This document shows, one piece after another, positions 7,675-16,715 of a stretch of 64,000 nt of DNA. The notes under the pieces are model-generated. The model saw only the letters and a list, made by a program, of their open reading frames with translations. It searched no databases and had not been told where the DNA came from. Both the position numbers and the translations under genes were made by a program. Positions within the stretch are counted from its first letter, which is position 1. Each line of letters begins with the position of its first letter. Origin of the DNA: Calothrix sp. 336/3 (lineage in GTDB: Bacteria; Cyanobacteriota; Cyanobacteriia; Cyanobacteriales; Nostocaceae); assembly GCF_000734895.2 (NCBI RefSeq), contig NZ_CP011382.1, positions 5,248,700 through 5,312,699 of the forward strand, given 5' to 3'.

Positions 7675-8940
7675 ATGTCTTCTGGTGACTCTGGACGCTA
7701 TCAAAGTAGACTATTTAACTTCTTTTATCACCAATCCCGTCGCCTCGGTGATGGTGCTAAACGCACCCTGCGACAACTTCAACTGGCAACTTCTTGGTCA
7801 ATTGAGGCATTGGTATACCCCATATATATAATGATGCAAAATGTTGTTGAATCTGCTGATAAGCAATTATCTTCAGGTACATCAGCAGAAAATAAAGCGC
7901 TACCAGCAACAGATGAGCCGATTCAGCAAGTCTTACAGGAGATAGAAAATTTATCAATTCACCCCTCAGAGGGTTTAGTTGTTAGCAATTCTACATCTTC
8001 ATCCCTGAATTTCCAAGGAATAGCGGCGGAAATTGACTCCCATCAATTAGTGTTGATAAATTCCGAAAACGAAATCGTTGATATTCTCAGCCAGGAGCAG
8101 CAACAACAGCTAGAAAATAAAATCATTAGTGAGATTGGTAAATATTGGCGACAGCTGCAACCAGCGAAAGCAGAGAGTAAGCTCTTACCGGAAATCGACA
8201 AATTACTCACAAAAATCCTATACGGGAAACAAGAAGAAAATTCGCAACCAGACGCAACCGCATTGGTATTTGTAGATAACGCGGTGCGCAAAGTGTCCAA
8301 TCTCCAGATAATTTCCAAGCTCGAATCCCATGCTATCATCCCCATAACCCGTACCAGTCAAGAAATTGTCAAAATTGCCCAAGATAAACTCCATCTCTTC
8401 CTTTACGGGGAACAATCAGAAGTCAATCATAATCCCTCAAAAATTTCTGGATTGATTTTAGCAGCTATTAATTTCTTCTTTGGAGAAAAAACAACTTCCC
8501 AACTACCCCAGAATAGTCATATCCCTTCCCCAAGCAAGAGAATTTCTCCCCGCTCTCCCCAAATCAAAGAAACAGCTATCGATCCTTGGTTAACCTTCGA
8601 CGATTTATTTGGAGAGGCAGCAGCAGTTTATCAAACAATTGACGAATCACAAACAGATAGACAATTAGTAGGAAACCAGTCTCAATCCTTACAACTAGAG
8701 TCTACCAGTGATATTGTAGTTGCCCAGTCAACAACTATTACCCAAGATAATTCTCCCACTCCATCAGATATCAAAGCTCAACCAGATTGGATAGAAACCC
8801 AAGCGAAAACAGTCAGTTATGAAAAACATCCCCTCGAACGTCTTCTAGAGTGGGTTGACAGTTTCATGGTGGTACTAGAAGAAATATCCGTGCAGTTGTG
8901 GCAGATTTTGAAAAGACTGTTGACGCGAATTATTCGCTAA
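7675..8940 (+). CDS. Conserved hypothetical protein, 421 residues
   Basis: I do not recognise a named domain. The N-terminal 70 residues (RLFNFFYHQSRRLGDGAKRT and onward, through a WSIEALVYPIYIMMQ stretch) look conserved and amphipathic, possibly membrane-associated. The middle is low-complexity and polar, rich in Ser, Gln and Thr, and probably disordered. The last 45 residues form amphipathic helices rich in Trp, Leu and Arg, ending QILKRLLTRIIR. There is no signal peptide. It is divergent from the GH38 gene and convergent with the SLH gene. A peripheral membrane or scaffold role would fit the two amphipathic ends, but this is inference only. Confidence 0.75.
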   Translation: MSSGDSGRYQSRLFNFFYHQSRRLGDGAKRTLRQLQLATSWSIEALVYPIYIMMQNVVESADKQLSSGTSAENKALPATDEPIQQVLQEIENLSIHPSEGLVVSNSTSSSLNFQGIAAEIDSHQLVLINSENEIVDILSQEQQQQLENKIISEIGKYWRQLQPAKAESKLLPEIDKLLTKILYGKQEENSQPDATALVFVDNAVRKVSNLQIISKLESHAIIPITRTSQEIVKIAQDKLHLFLYGEQSEVNHNPSKISGLILAAINFFFGEKTTSQLPQNSHIPSPSKRISPRSPQIKETAIDPWLTFDDLFGEAAAVYQTIDESQTDRQLVGNQSQSLQLESTSDIVVAQSTTITQDNSPTPSDIKAQPDWIETQAKTVSYEKHPLERLLEWVDSFMVVLEEISVQLWQILKRLLTRIIR

Positions 8941-8959
8941 CCCACGTCAATACAGTCAA

Positions 8960-10618
8960 TTATACGATATAAGGCGAGGCGATCGCCGCGACACGACCAG
9001 CATCAACTAATGCTTGATATACCATAGCCGCTACCTCTGCGCGTGTCGCATCACGGGTAGGGTTAAGTTGTAATAAATTAGGATAATTAACTATCAATCT
9101 TTTCTGAGAAGCAATAATTACCTCATCCTTGGCATACTCCGGGATTTTTGCCTGGTCTGAAAATACCTTTGCCGTTCCCGTCGCCACTTTTAAACCTAAA
9201 CCATTCACCAAAGAAACAATAATTTGTACTCTCTGAATATTCTGATTCGGACGAAAATTTCCATCAGGGAAACCAGAGAGAAACTGTCCTTGGTATGCTT
9301 GTTGAATTACTTTACTTGCCCAGAAATTATCTGGAACATCCTTAAATTTTAATTCTCCCCGTTTCACAGCAGGATTAAAAGCTTTCACCAACAATGCGGC
9401 ATATTGCGCTCTCGTCATCGTCGCATCTGGCTTAAAAGTTTTATCAGGAAACCCCTTAATAATATCCAATTTTACCAACTTTTTGATAAAGTCAGCCGCC
9501 CAGTGACCACTAATATCAACTAAATCAATATTGGGATTGGGGTTAGGATTGGGATTTGGTATGGGATCTGGATCAGGTATAGGATCTGGATCAGGTGTGG
9601 GGTTTGGATTAGGATTGGGATTGGGATTGGGATTAGGATTGGGATTAGGATTTGGATTGGGGTTTGGATTAGGATTGGGATTGGGGTTTGGATTGGGATT
9701 GGGATTGGGTAGGGGAGTCGGATTTGGAATCGGATTAGGTAATTGGTTATCCACAAACTCAATATTTCCCTTTGCCTTTCCTGGATCAATCTGATTCCCA
9801 ACAACAATTAATTTATTTCCACTGGCATTTTGTAAGTCAAACTGCCCATTATTCCGAATAATATTCCCCCCAGGATTATTACTACTTCCCAAATCCGGCA
9901 AAGCATTACCAATTACCGTCACCCCATCCTGGGTATTTCTCTCACTAATATTATTCCGTAAAACCGGACGCGCATCATTAGAAATCACAAGACCCGAACG
10001 GTTTTCATAAATCTTGTTATCTCTGAGCAAAGGTGTCGCAGTATCACTCACCGCAATCCCAAAACCAGTTTTAAAACAAGCATTACTGCGAAATTCACCC
10101 TTACTATTCTTCGCTACGGAAATTCCATTTGCCGCATTCTCAGTAAATACATTATCACTAATTACTGGATTGCCATCCCCAGTTACAAACACACCCTCCC
10201 GCTTACACTTAGTAAAGGTGCAATTTGCTACAGTCGGATTAGTTGATTCTATCCAGACAGCCGTACCACGAGTAGCCAAATTTGTTATGCTCACACCCCG
10301 CAACTCAGCACTATTATTCATCACACAAGTGACATTCTGTTTTGCAAAAGTGCGACTGAGGTACTCACCGCTACCCTCAATGACAATATTTATACCTTTG
10401 TTTCCTTCATTTCCAACAATCACCACCCCATTCGGAATCGCAAGAGGAAACACCTCACCACTAGCAGCATTATAAGTACCATCTGCCAGTATTACTTTAT
10501 GCCCAAAGGACGATCGCTTGAAAGCTTGGGTAATGGTTTTTAAAGGTGCTTGCTGACTACCAACTGCGGTATCATTACCCGTTGTCGGATTTACGTACAG
10601 AGTCACTGTCATATTCAC
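8960..10618 (-). CDS. DUF1565 parallel beta-helix protein with three SLH domains
   Basis: In the 552 residues, positions 5-270 are a DUF1565/right-handed beta-helix region (YVNPTTGNDTAVGSQQAPLK, then repeated NxxxENxxxGI-type coils). An asparagine-proline linker follows at about 285-365. The C-terminus holds three S-layer homology repeats, beginning DISGHWAADFIKKLVK, FKDVPDNFWASKVIQQAYQG and a more divergent third (FSDQAKIPEYAKDEVI). SLH domains bind cell-wall polymers or outer-membrane partners, and beta-helices often bind or cleave polysaccharide. Although SLH proteins are exported, the start MNMTVTLYVNPTTG has no visible signal peptide. Either export is unusual or the true N-terminus is missing. 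A stop-free upstream extension was not found. Confidence 0.85.
   Translation of the reverse strand: MNMTVTLYVNPTTGNDTAVGSQQAPLKTITQAFKRSSFGHKVILADGTYNAASGEVFPLAIPNGVVIVGNEGNKGINIVIEGSGEYLSRTFAKQNVTCVMNNSAELRGVSITNLATRGTAVWIESTNPTVANCTFTKCKREGVFVTGDGNPVISDNVFTENAANGISVAKNSKGEFRSNACFKTGFGIAVSDTATPLLRDNKIYENRSGLVISNDARPVLRNNISERNTQDGVTVIGNALPDLGSSNNPGGNIIRNNGQFDLQNASGNKLIVVGNQIDPGKAKGNIEFVDNQLPNPIPNPTPLPNPNPNPNPNPNPNPNPNPNPNPNPNPNPNPNPNPNPTPDPDPIPDPDPIPNPNPNPNPNIDLVDISGHWAADFIKKLVKLDIIKGFPDKTFKPDATMTRAQYAALLVKAFNPAVKRGELKFKDVPDNFWASKVIQQAYQGQFLSGFPDGNFRPNQNIQRVQIIVSLVNGLGLKVATGTAKVFSDQAKIPEYAKDEVIIASQKRLIVNYPNLLQLNPTRDATRAEVAAMVYQALVDAGRVAAIASPYIV
9531..9735. repeat. GGATTG/GGTTTG hexamer repeat coding for an Asn-Pro linker
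   Basis: About 200 bases consist mostly of hexanucleotide units GGATTG, with GGTTTG, GGATCT and GGTATA variants. On the minus strand they encode alternating Asn/Asp and Pro between the beta-helix and SLH domains. Because the unit is a multiple of three, slippage would change linker length without a frameshift. The periodic sequence also opens long false reading frames in other frames of both strands. Confidence 0.9.
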
Positions 10619-10681
10619 ACCATCGATTAGAACACAGATATCCTAACCTAATCTGAATTTATGCCAAGGGTTGTGAATAAG

Positions 10682-13162
10682 TTACGTCAAAATAGCCCCA
10701 CCCATCAACCGCTCATAACGATACTGCAACTCCTCCTTCATTAAATACCAGCGCTCCAAAGTAGCATCTATCTCCATCACCTTTTCTGCTGCTTGTCGTG
10801 CCAAAATTAACACTTCCTCATCCTCCACCAAACTTGCTAAGGTAAAATCTGGCACACCTGCCTGTCGAGTGCCCAGAACTTGCCCCGGACCGCGAAAACG
10901 CATATCCATCTCCGAAATAAAAAACCCATCCTGAGATTGTTCCAACACCTTTAATCTTTGCTGTGCATCGGGACTACGGGAACTACTCATCAATAAACAA
11001 AAGGATTTTGCTGCCCCTCGTCCTACCCTTCCCCGCAATTGATGCAGTTGAGAAAGTCCAAATCTTTCTGCATTTTCAATGAGCATAACCGTAGCATTAG
11101 GTACATCCACACCTACTTCTACCACCGTTGTGGAAACCAGAATCTGTGTCTGATTGTCGCGAAATTGACTAATAGCCTCATCCTTTTCCGGGGAACTCAT
11201 TCGACCATGGAGCAACCCCACCTGAAACTCAGGGAAAATGCTTTCTTGTAATTTTTGATGCTCCTCGATCGCCGATCGCAGGTCTAATTTTTCTGACTCC
11301 TCTACCAGGGGTAAAACCACATAAACCTGCCGTCCCTGGGCAATTTCCCGGCGCATCAAATCATAAGCTTCTGGGCGCTGTTGAGAGGATAGCACCGTTG
11401 TTTGAATTGCTTGTCTACCTGGTGGTAACTCGTCAATTTGACTGACATCCAAATCCCCATGAATCGTTAACGCTAGAGTCCGAGGAATTGGTGTCGCTGT
11501 CATTGTTAATACATGGGGTTGTTCACCCTTCTGTTGTAACTTTGCCCGTTGCTTCACCCCAAAACGATGCTGTTCATCAATCACCACCAAACCTAAGCGA
11601 TGGAAATTCACAGGTTCTTGAATTAAAGCGTGAGTACCAACCAATAGGGGTAATTCCCCCGTTTCTAACTGGGAATGAATTTGTCGCCGTTTCGCCGTTT
11701 TCGTCGAGCCCGTCAGTAATTCCACTGGTAAGTGCAGTAAATTAAACCAACTCACCAACTTGCGATAATGCTGCTCTGCCAATACCTCCGTGGGAGCCAT
11801 AAGTGCTGCTTGATACCCTGACTGAATTGCTGCCAACACTGCCACCACAGCCACAACAGTTTTTCCGGAACCGACATCACCCTGTACCAAACGATTCATC
11901 GGTACAGATTTCTGTAAATCATTGAGAATATCATTAACTACTCGCTGTTGAGCCCCAGTTAGTTGAAACGGTAAGATTTCATAGAATTGATTTAGCAGTT
12001 CTCCCCGTGGTACTAGTACCGCAGTTGTTTGCATTTCCTTCGCTTTTTGCTGTCGTTGCAATAAACCTAACTGCAAGTAGAAAAACTCATCAAATACTAA
12101 CCGCCGACGGGCAGCTTGCAAAGAATCACTATCCGGGGGGTAATGAATATTAGTAATAGCATCCTGTAACCCCATTAACCTGTATTTTTCCCGCAAACCA
12201 CTGGGTAAAGGGTCTTTTAACAACTTTGCCGCAGGTAATACTGCAATAACTGCCTGACGGAGCAAATCAGCCCCCACTCCCTCTGTTAAGCCGTAAACTG
12301 GCACTACACGACCAATGGTGAAGGATTCTATCACATCTCCTGGGTGTGCTAAAACTTCAATTTCTGGGTCTTCTAAATTAAAACCATATTTATTACCCTT
12401 AACTAACCCGCAAGCAGCCACAATACAACCCACGGGATAGCGACGTTTCATTGTTTCTTGCCATCCGCGATTACTATAACGTGTCCCGGCAAAAAAACGA
12501 CTGATTTTCACCCTACCTGTATGGTCACGGAGAGTAAGTTCTAATCTAGTTAATTTTGTGTTTTTTTGACTGGTAAAACAACCACAACTTTTCACCGTTG
12601 CCACAATAGTTACGGTTTCTCCCGGTTGCAAATCACAAATATTTACTTGCCTAGCATAGTCGATGTGGTCACGGGGATAATAAAACAATAAATCTCGAAC
12701 AGTGTGTATACCCAAACGCATAATTTGACTAGCTTTGCGATAACCAATTTCTGGTAAATCACTCAGTTTTTGTTCGATTCTGGGTGCTAATTCTCGACTA
12801 ACTTCGGCAACAATGGGGGATTTAGGATTAGGATATTTTAATTTAGTTAAGGGAGCAGAGGCAGGTTTTGTAATATTTTGCCCATGTTCCTGTTGTTGTA
12901 ATTGATAAAGATATTTACGAGTATCAGCGATTAAATTTTGTCTAGCTTCTAAATCTAAATTGGGATAATTGGCAAACATCATGGCTAAATCTTGCCAACG
13001 ACGACGTTCCGTTGCTGGGATAACTCCAGGAAATTTGCCAAAGGTTAAACAGAGAAATTCACTGAAACGGTACTGTTTGCCAACTAAGTCAGTAAATCCC
13101 TTTTCTGCTTCAACTGCCAAGGCTTTTTGTAATCTTAACCAATCGGGAGATTCATTAGTCAT
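10682..13162 (-). CDS. recG: ATP-dependent DNA helicase RecG
   Basis: This branched-DNA helicase regresses stalled replication forks and processes Holliday junctions and R-loops. Its 826 residues exceed the 693 of the E. coli protein because of an N-terminal extension of about 130 residues, common in cyanobacterial RecG. The order is extension, helix-hairpin-helix-like ASQIMRLGIHTVRDLLFYYP, OB-fold wedge (VTIVATVKSCG), Walker A GDVGSGKT near residue 430, DEQH box in VVIDEQHRFG near 525, and TMTATPIPRTLA. Helicase motif VI lies in QLRGRVGRG. It appears to be transcribed alone. Confidence 0.96.
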   Translation of the reverse strand: MTNESPDWLRLQKALAVEAEKGFTDLVGKQYRFSEFLCLTFGKFPGVIPATERRRWQDLAMMFANYPNLDLEARQNLIADTRKYLYQLQQQEHGQNITKPASAPLTKLKYPNPKSPIVAEVSRELAPRIEQKLSDLPEIGYRKASQIMRLGIHTVRDLLFYYPRDHIDYARQVNICDLQPGETVTIVATVKSCGCFTSQKNTKLTRLELTLRDHTGRVKISRFFAGTRYSNRGWQETMKRRYPVGCIVAACGLVKGNKYGFNLEDPEIEVLAHPGDVIESFTIGRVVPVYGLTEGVGADLLRQAVIAVLPAAKLLKDPLPSGLREKYRLMGLQDAITNIHYPPDSDSLQAARRRLVFDEFFYLQLGLLQRQQKAKEMQTTAVLVPRGELLNQFYEILPFQLTGAQQRVVNDILNDLQKSVPMNRLVQGDVGSGKTVVAVVAVLAAIQSGYQAALMAPTEVLAEQHYRKLVSWFNLLHLPVELLTGSTKTAKRRQIHSQLETGELPLLVGTHALIQEPVNFHRLGLVVIDEQHRFGVKQRAKLQQKGEQPHVLTMTATPIPRTLALTIHGDLDVSQIDELPPGRQAIQTTVLSSQQRPEAYDLMRREIAQGRQVYVVLPLVEESEKLDLRSAIEEHQKLQESIFPEFQVGLLHGRMSSPEKDEAISQFRDNQTQILVSTTVVEVGVDVPNATVMLIENAERFGLSQLHQLRGRVGRGAAKSFCLLMSSSRSPDAQQRLKVLEQSQDGFFISEMDMRFRGPGQVLGTRQAGVPDFTLASLVEDEEVLILARQAAEKVMEIDATLERWYLMKEELQYRYERLMGGAILT

Positions 13163-13210
13163 TGGTCAACCCCTTTGGGGAATTCAAAATTATCGTCCCC
13201 GCTATTGCTC

Positions 13211-13235
13211 GTTATCAGTTATCAGTTATCAGTTA
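13211..13235. repeat. Heptamer short tandem repeat (STRR), unit GTTATCA
   Basis: Three perfect GTTATCA units plus a partial fourth lie between recG and the next gene. Heptanucleotide short tandem repeats in intergenic DNA are well known from heterocystous cyanobacteria. Confidence 0.85.
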
Positions 13236-13370
13236 ATAAACTGCTCATTGTTCACTGAAGAGGATTATATCCTTTTCTTTTTAGGTAAATCCTTTCTCAG
13301 TTTTCCATCCCAGAAAGTGAATCTGGGAAAATAGTTTACAGTCTATAGTTAATAGGGTTTATTTATATAA

Positions 13371-14219
13371 TTAATCTTCATACCAACTGGAACGCCATGC
13401 AGCTTCAGCCTCTGCAATAGACTTTTCACGCTGAATTTTTTGATGTTCAACGGTAATCTTATGGAGTCGATTTACAATATGACGAATTTGTTTACGTTCC
13501 GAGGTCAAATTAGCATCTGTAAATTCAATTTCCCCTAACCGTAAACTAATTGCTATCACCTGGGTTAAGTTTGCTTCTTCTGAATCCTCTTCATCCTCTA
13601 AACCAATTACCATATTTAAAATATTTGGAACATTGGGAATAGTTGGGATGATTTCTGTTGTAGCCTCTGATACTGTGTTGGCTATATCTAGAATATTTTT
13701 TGGTATTTCTTGAGGTAATAATCTTGATTTATATAATATTTGATTGGCTTCTTGAGAAGCTTCTTTAAGCTTGTTTTGAATAAAAATTTCTAGACTCTGC
13801 TGCCATCGGACAAATTCTCTGGGCTCTTTAGATTCCTCTGGAAAAGGTAAGAGATAAAAATCAGCTTCCATCTCATCCATTTCTAAATCATCTTCTAAAT
13901 CATCTTCTGTTTCTATCTCTTCCGTCACTAGTTCTGTATCTGCTTGCTCATAGTTGAGTAACTGTTGGGCTGTTTGTGTTCCTAAATAGCGAATTGCTTG
14001 CTGTAATAACTGTCTTTGATTCAAAGATAAATTGAGGAACTTTTCTGGATATCCTTGGGTACATAAATAATAGGTTGCCAGAATTAATTGCTGACGCATG
14101 GTTTTACCAAGGACTTTTAAATAGCTAGTATAAGCCGTTTTTAATTCCTGGGCGATCGCCCTCACAGCTTCCTGCAATCCTACCAAGTCTTGCTCAATTC
14201 TTTCGATGGGTCTAGTCAT
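13371..14219 (-). CDS. Conserved hypothetical protein, mostly helical and acidic
   Basis: The 282-residue product starts MTRPIERIEQDLVGLQEAVR; an ATG 12 codons further upstream (14255) is also possible. Two helical blocks flank a strongly acidic middle segment (about residues 110-140, rich in Glu and Asp). The first block (about 5-100) contains MRQQLILATYYLCTQGYPEK, and the last (about 225-280) ends RSIAEAEAAWRSSWYED-like. There is no signal peptide or membrane segment, and I recognise no enzyme motif. It lies downstream of the rpsB-tsf operon on the same strand, separated by the tsf terminator, so it probably has its own promoter. The function is unknown. Confidence 0.72.
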   Translation of the reverse strand: MTRPIERIEQDLVGLQEAVRAIAQELKTAYTSYLKVLGKTMRQQLILATYYLCTQGYPEKFLNLSLNQRQLLQQAIRYLGTQTAQQLLNYEQADTELVTEEIETEDDLEDDLEMDEMEADFYLLPFPEESKEPREFVRWQQSLEIFIQNKLKEASQEANQILYKSRLLPQEIPKNILDIANTVSEATTEIIPTIPNVPNILNMVIGLEDEEDSEEANLTQVIAISLRLGEIEFTDANLTSERKQIRHIVNRLHKITVEHQKIQREKSIAEAEAAWRSSWYED

Positions 14220-14380
14220 AAATAAGTAATTTAAAACTCGAATATTTTCAATCATTTAGGAATAAATCCGATTATATAGGCACAAAAAAATTTTTATTGT
14301 CAATGATTACTCTCAATATAGATTACTTAAACTAATTGGTTGCGTACTTTTGTACTATCTATATTGTATAGAGAATCAAA

Positions 14381-14416
14381 ATAAAAATACAGGTAAGCTG
14401 AATAGCTTGACCTGTA
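14381..14416 (-). terminator. Rho-independent terminator of the rpsB-tsf operon
   Basis: On the minus strand, TACAGGT, a one-base bulge, AAGCT, loop ATTC, AGCTT and ACCTGTA form a 12-bp interrupted stem. It is followed by TTTTTATTTT (plus strand 14381-14387 and beyond). It lies about 60 bases after the tsf stop codon. Confidence 0.85.
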
Positions 14417-14473
14417 CCTCAGAATAGTCATCGATTATTTTTCATTTATCAATACCAATGACCAAAAAGCGAA

Positions 14474-15418
14474 TTACTTCGCACCGATTTGAGCTGCAAC
14501 CTCATCAGCAAAGTTGCTTTCTTCTTTTTCGATACCTTCACCGAGGACATAGCGAGTAAAACGCTTCACCAAAACGGTATCACCGACTTTAGAACTAGTT
14601 TGCTTGACAAGTTCTTCCACAGTGACACTTTGGTCACGAATATAAGGCTGATCAACCAAAGTCATTTCCTTGAGACGCTTATCAATACGTCCCTGAACGA
14701 TTTTTTCCTTGATATTATCAGGCTTATTTGCCAAGTCATCCCGTCCCATTTCGATGTCCTTTTCTTTTTGGACAATCTCTCCAGGAATCTCGCTCACATT
14801 GACATATTCCACATTCGGACAAGCAGCAACTTGCATTGCTACGTTACGCGCTAAAGCTTGGAATTCTTCATTCGCTGCCGCAGATTCTTTCTCGCAGTCA
14901 ACTTCTACCAACACACCAACACGACCGCCAGTGTGGATATAGCTTTCTACTTTACCTTGAGTTGCTGCGGGCAGCGCAAATTTGGCAAAACGACGTAGTT
15001 GGATATTTTCACCCAATTTGGATACCAACTGCGTGATGTATTCTGTAACTGTGATGCTTTGGTTGTCAATGTAAGGCTGTTTTAACAAATCTTCAACATT
15101 ATCAGCATCAACAGCTTGTTTTGCTAAATTTTGTACCAGAGCTTTAAAATCTTCGTTACGAGCAACAAAGTCAGTCTGACAGTTAACTTCAACCAATACA
15201 CCCACCTGACCATCAGCTGGGATATAGGTATCAACTAAACCCTCTGCGGCAACACGTCCTGCCGCTTTGTCAGCTTTGGCAATACCTTTTTGTCGTAACC
15301 ATTCGCTGGCTTTTTCGATATCACCATCGTTTTCTTTTAGCGCTTTTTTGCAGTCCATCATGCCAGCACCAGTCTTTTGGCGTAGCTCCTGGACGAGTTT
15401 TGCAGATATTTCCGCCAT
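14474..15418 (-). CDS. tsf: Translation elongation factor Ts
   Basis: EF-Ts exchanges GDP for GTP on EF-Tu. The 314-residue protein begins with the UBA-like domain (MAEISAKLVQELRQKTGAGM) and carries the EF-Tu-contacting TDF motif at 82-84 (CQTDFVARNEDF). A second core half follows (VGVLVEVDCEKESAAANEEF), then the C-terminal module. It is about 30 residues longer than E. coli EF-Ts because of an extra segment (about 150-230) that partly repeats the first core, normal for cyanobacteria. It follows rpsB by 270 bases on the same strand. A strong terminator follows tsf, consistent with an rpsB-tsf transcription unit. Confidence 0.97.
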   Translation of the reverse strand: MAEISAKLVQELRQKTGAGMMDCKKALKENDGDIEKASEWLRQKGIAKADKAAGRVAAEGLVDTYIPADGQVGVLVEVNCQTDFVARNEDFKALVQNLAKQAVDADNVEDLLKQPYIDNQSITVTEYITQLVSKLGENIQLRRFAKFALPAATQGKVESYIHTGGRVGVLVEVDCEKESAAANEEFQALARNVAMQVAACPNVEYVNVSEIPGEIVQKEKDIEMGRDDLANKPDNIKEKIVQGRIDKRLKEMTLVDQPYIRDQSVTVEELVKQTSSKVGDTVLVKRFTRYVLGEGIEKEESNFADEVAAQIGAK

Positions 15419-15688
15419 GTTGCCTCAATTTCTACTTGACTGACAGTTGTAATTGCTCAAAAACAGGGTTTTGATGCCTAAAGTATAGAATGCTGAGTGA
15501 ATTTAAGCCTCGACTTCGCTCGGCAGGAAAAACTCAAAACTCAACACCAGCAATACTTACTTTACAGGAATCAACACAGCCAAAAACCAATTAGATATTT
15601 CTACTTTACTCATCGCTGTATAACAATGAGTAACAGAGTGATAAATTATGGGTATTTTTGACTCAAAACACCCAGTACAAAGAAATTT

Positions 15689-16483
15689 CTACTCTTCTTC
15701 TTCCTCATCAGGAATCAGAGAGTCTGTTAATTCAGTTTCTTCGTAATCAAACTCTTCTTCTGCACCTTCGTAGTCTTCGTAGTCATCCTCAGCATCCAAC
15801 TGACCATGACGACCTTCATAAATCGCGTCAGCTAATTTGCCAACAATCAGTTTAATCGAACGGATCGCATCATCATTCGCTGGGATGGGGATATCTACAA
15901 CGTCGGGGTCACAATTAGTATCCAACATAGAAACGATGGGGATACTCAATTTTTGACATTCTTGAACTGCATTATATTCTCGACGTTGGTCTACAATGAC
16001 CACAACATCAGGAACTTTCCGCATGGTTTTGATACCACCAAGATACTTTTGTAGCTTCGCCATTTCCCGACGCAGCATAGAAGCTTCTTTTTTCGGCAAC
16101 AGATCAAGGGCGCCAGTTTCTTCCCGACGTTCCAAATCTTTAAGACGTTCTACCCGTGTTTTAATGGTAGCCCAGTTAGTGAGCATTCCACCGAGCCAAC
16201 GTTGGTTAATATAGTGAGAACCGCAACGAGAAGCTTCTTGAGCAATGATACCTGCGGCTTGACGCTTTGTACCGACAAACAGGAATTTTTTGCCCTGTTC
16301 TGCCTGCGATCGCATATAAGCATAAGCCTCTTCCATCAACTGTGCTGTTTGCACTAAATCGATGATGTGTACACCATTACGAGCGGTGTAAATATAAGGA
16401 TCCATCTTAGGATTCCAGCGACGGGTCTGATGCCCAAAGTGGACTCCAGACTCCATCATCTGAGCCAAAGAAACAACTGCCAT
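15689..16483 (-). CDS. rpsB: 30S ribosomal protein S2
   Basis: The 264-residue product starts MAVVSLAQMMESGVHFGHQT and contains the S2 signatures VHIIDLVQTAQLMEEAYAY and FVGTKRQA. IPIVSMLDTNCDPDVVDIPI comes later in the chain. S2 binds late in 30S assembly and helps hold S1. The C-terminal 35 residues are extremely acidic (Glu, Asp and Tyr), an extension typical of cyanobacterial S2. It lies upstream of tsf. The 229-base gap upstream of its start separates it from the glycosyltransferase 3' end and should hold its promoter and leader. Confidence 0.97.
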   Translation of the reverse strand: MAVVSLAQMMESGVHFGHQTRRWNPKMDPYIYTARNGVHIIDLVQTAQLMEEAYAYMRSQAEQGKKFLFVGTKRQAAGIIAQEASRCGSHYINQRWLGGMLTNWATIKTRVERLKDLERREETGALDLLPKKEASMLRREMAKLQKYLGGIKTMRKVPDVVVIVDQRREYNAVQECQKLSIPIVSMLDTNCDPDVVDIPIPANDDAIRSIKLIVGKLADAIYEGRHGQLDAEDDYEDYEGAEEEFDYEETELTDSLIPDEEEEE

Positions 16484-16680
16484 ATTTTATCTACTCCTAT
16501 TCGGGTTAAACCTCCATCCAGGCGTATTTCCACGAGAGAAACACCCGAACTCCCAGATGTGCGGAATTTCAAACAGCCATACTAGGGTAGCATATTTGAG
16601 GAAAGCTGACAGAAGTTGATTAGTCCTGAGTACTGGGGATAGTTATTGTTTCTTAGCCTCTGTAAAAGCGTCAAAAATCA

Positions 16681-16715
16681 CTCATTACTCATTACTCATT
16701 ACTCATTACTCATCA
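16681..16715. repeat. Heptamer STRR, unit CTCATTA, five copies
   Basis: Four perfect CTCATTA units and a fifth with one change run directly into the last codon of the glycosyltransferase gene. This is the same class of heptamer repeat as at 13211, 21409, 41718 and 50166, with a different unit. Confidence 0.9.

Noticed and set aside
9531..9794. Gly-Leu repeat frame (+) and Ile/Pro repeat frame (-) over the hexamer repeat
   Set aside because: Open frames on both strands are a product of the GGATTG repeat, and the real reading is the Asn-Pro linker.
10014..10475. 153-residue plus-strand frame within the SLH/beta-helix gene
   Set aside because: It is antisense to a recognised domain, and the hydrophobic look comes from complementing Asn/Gly/Val-rich repeats.
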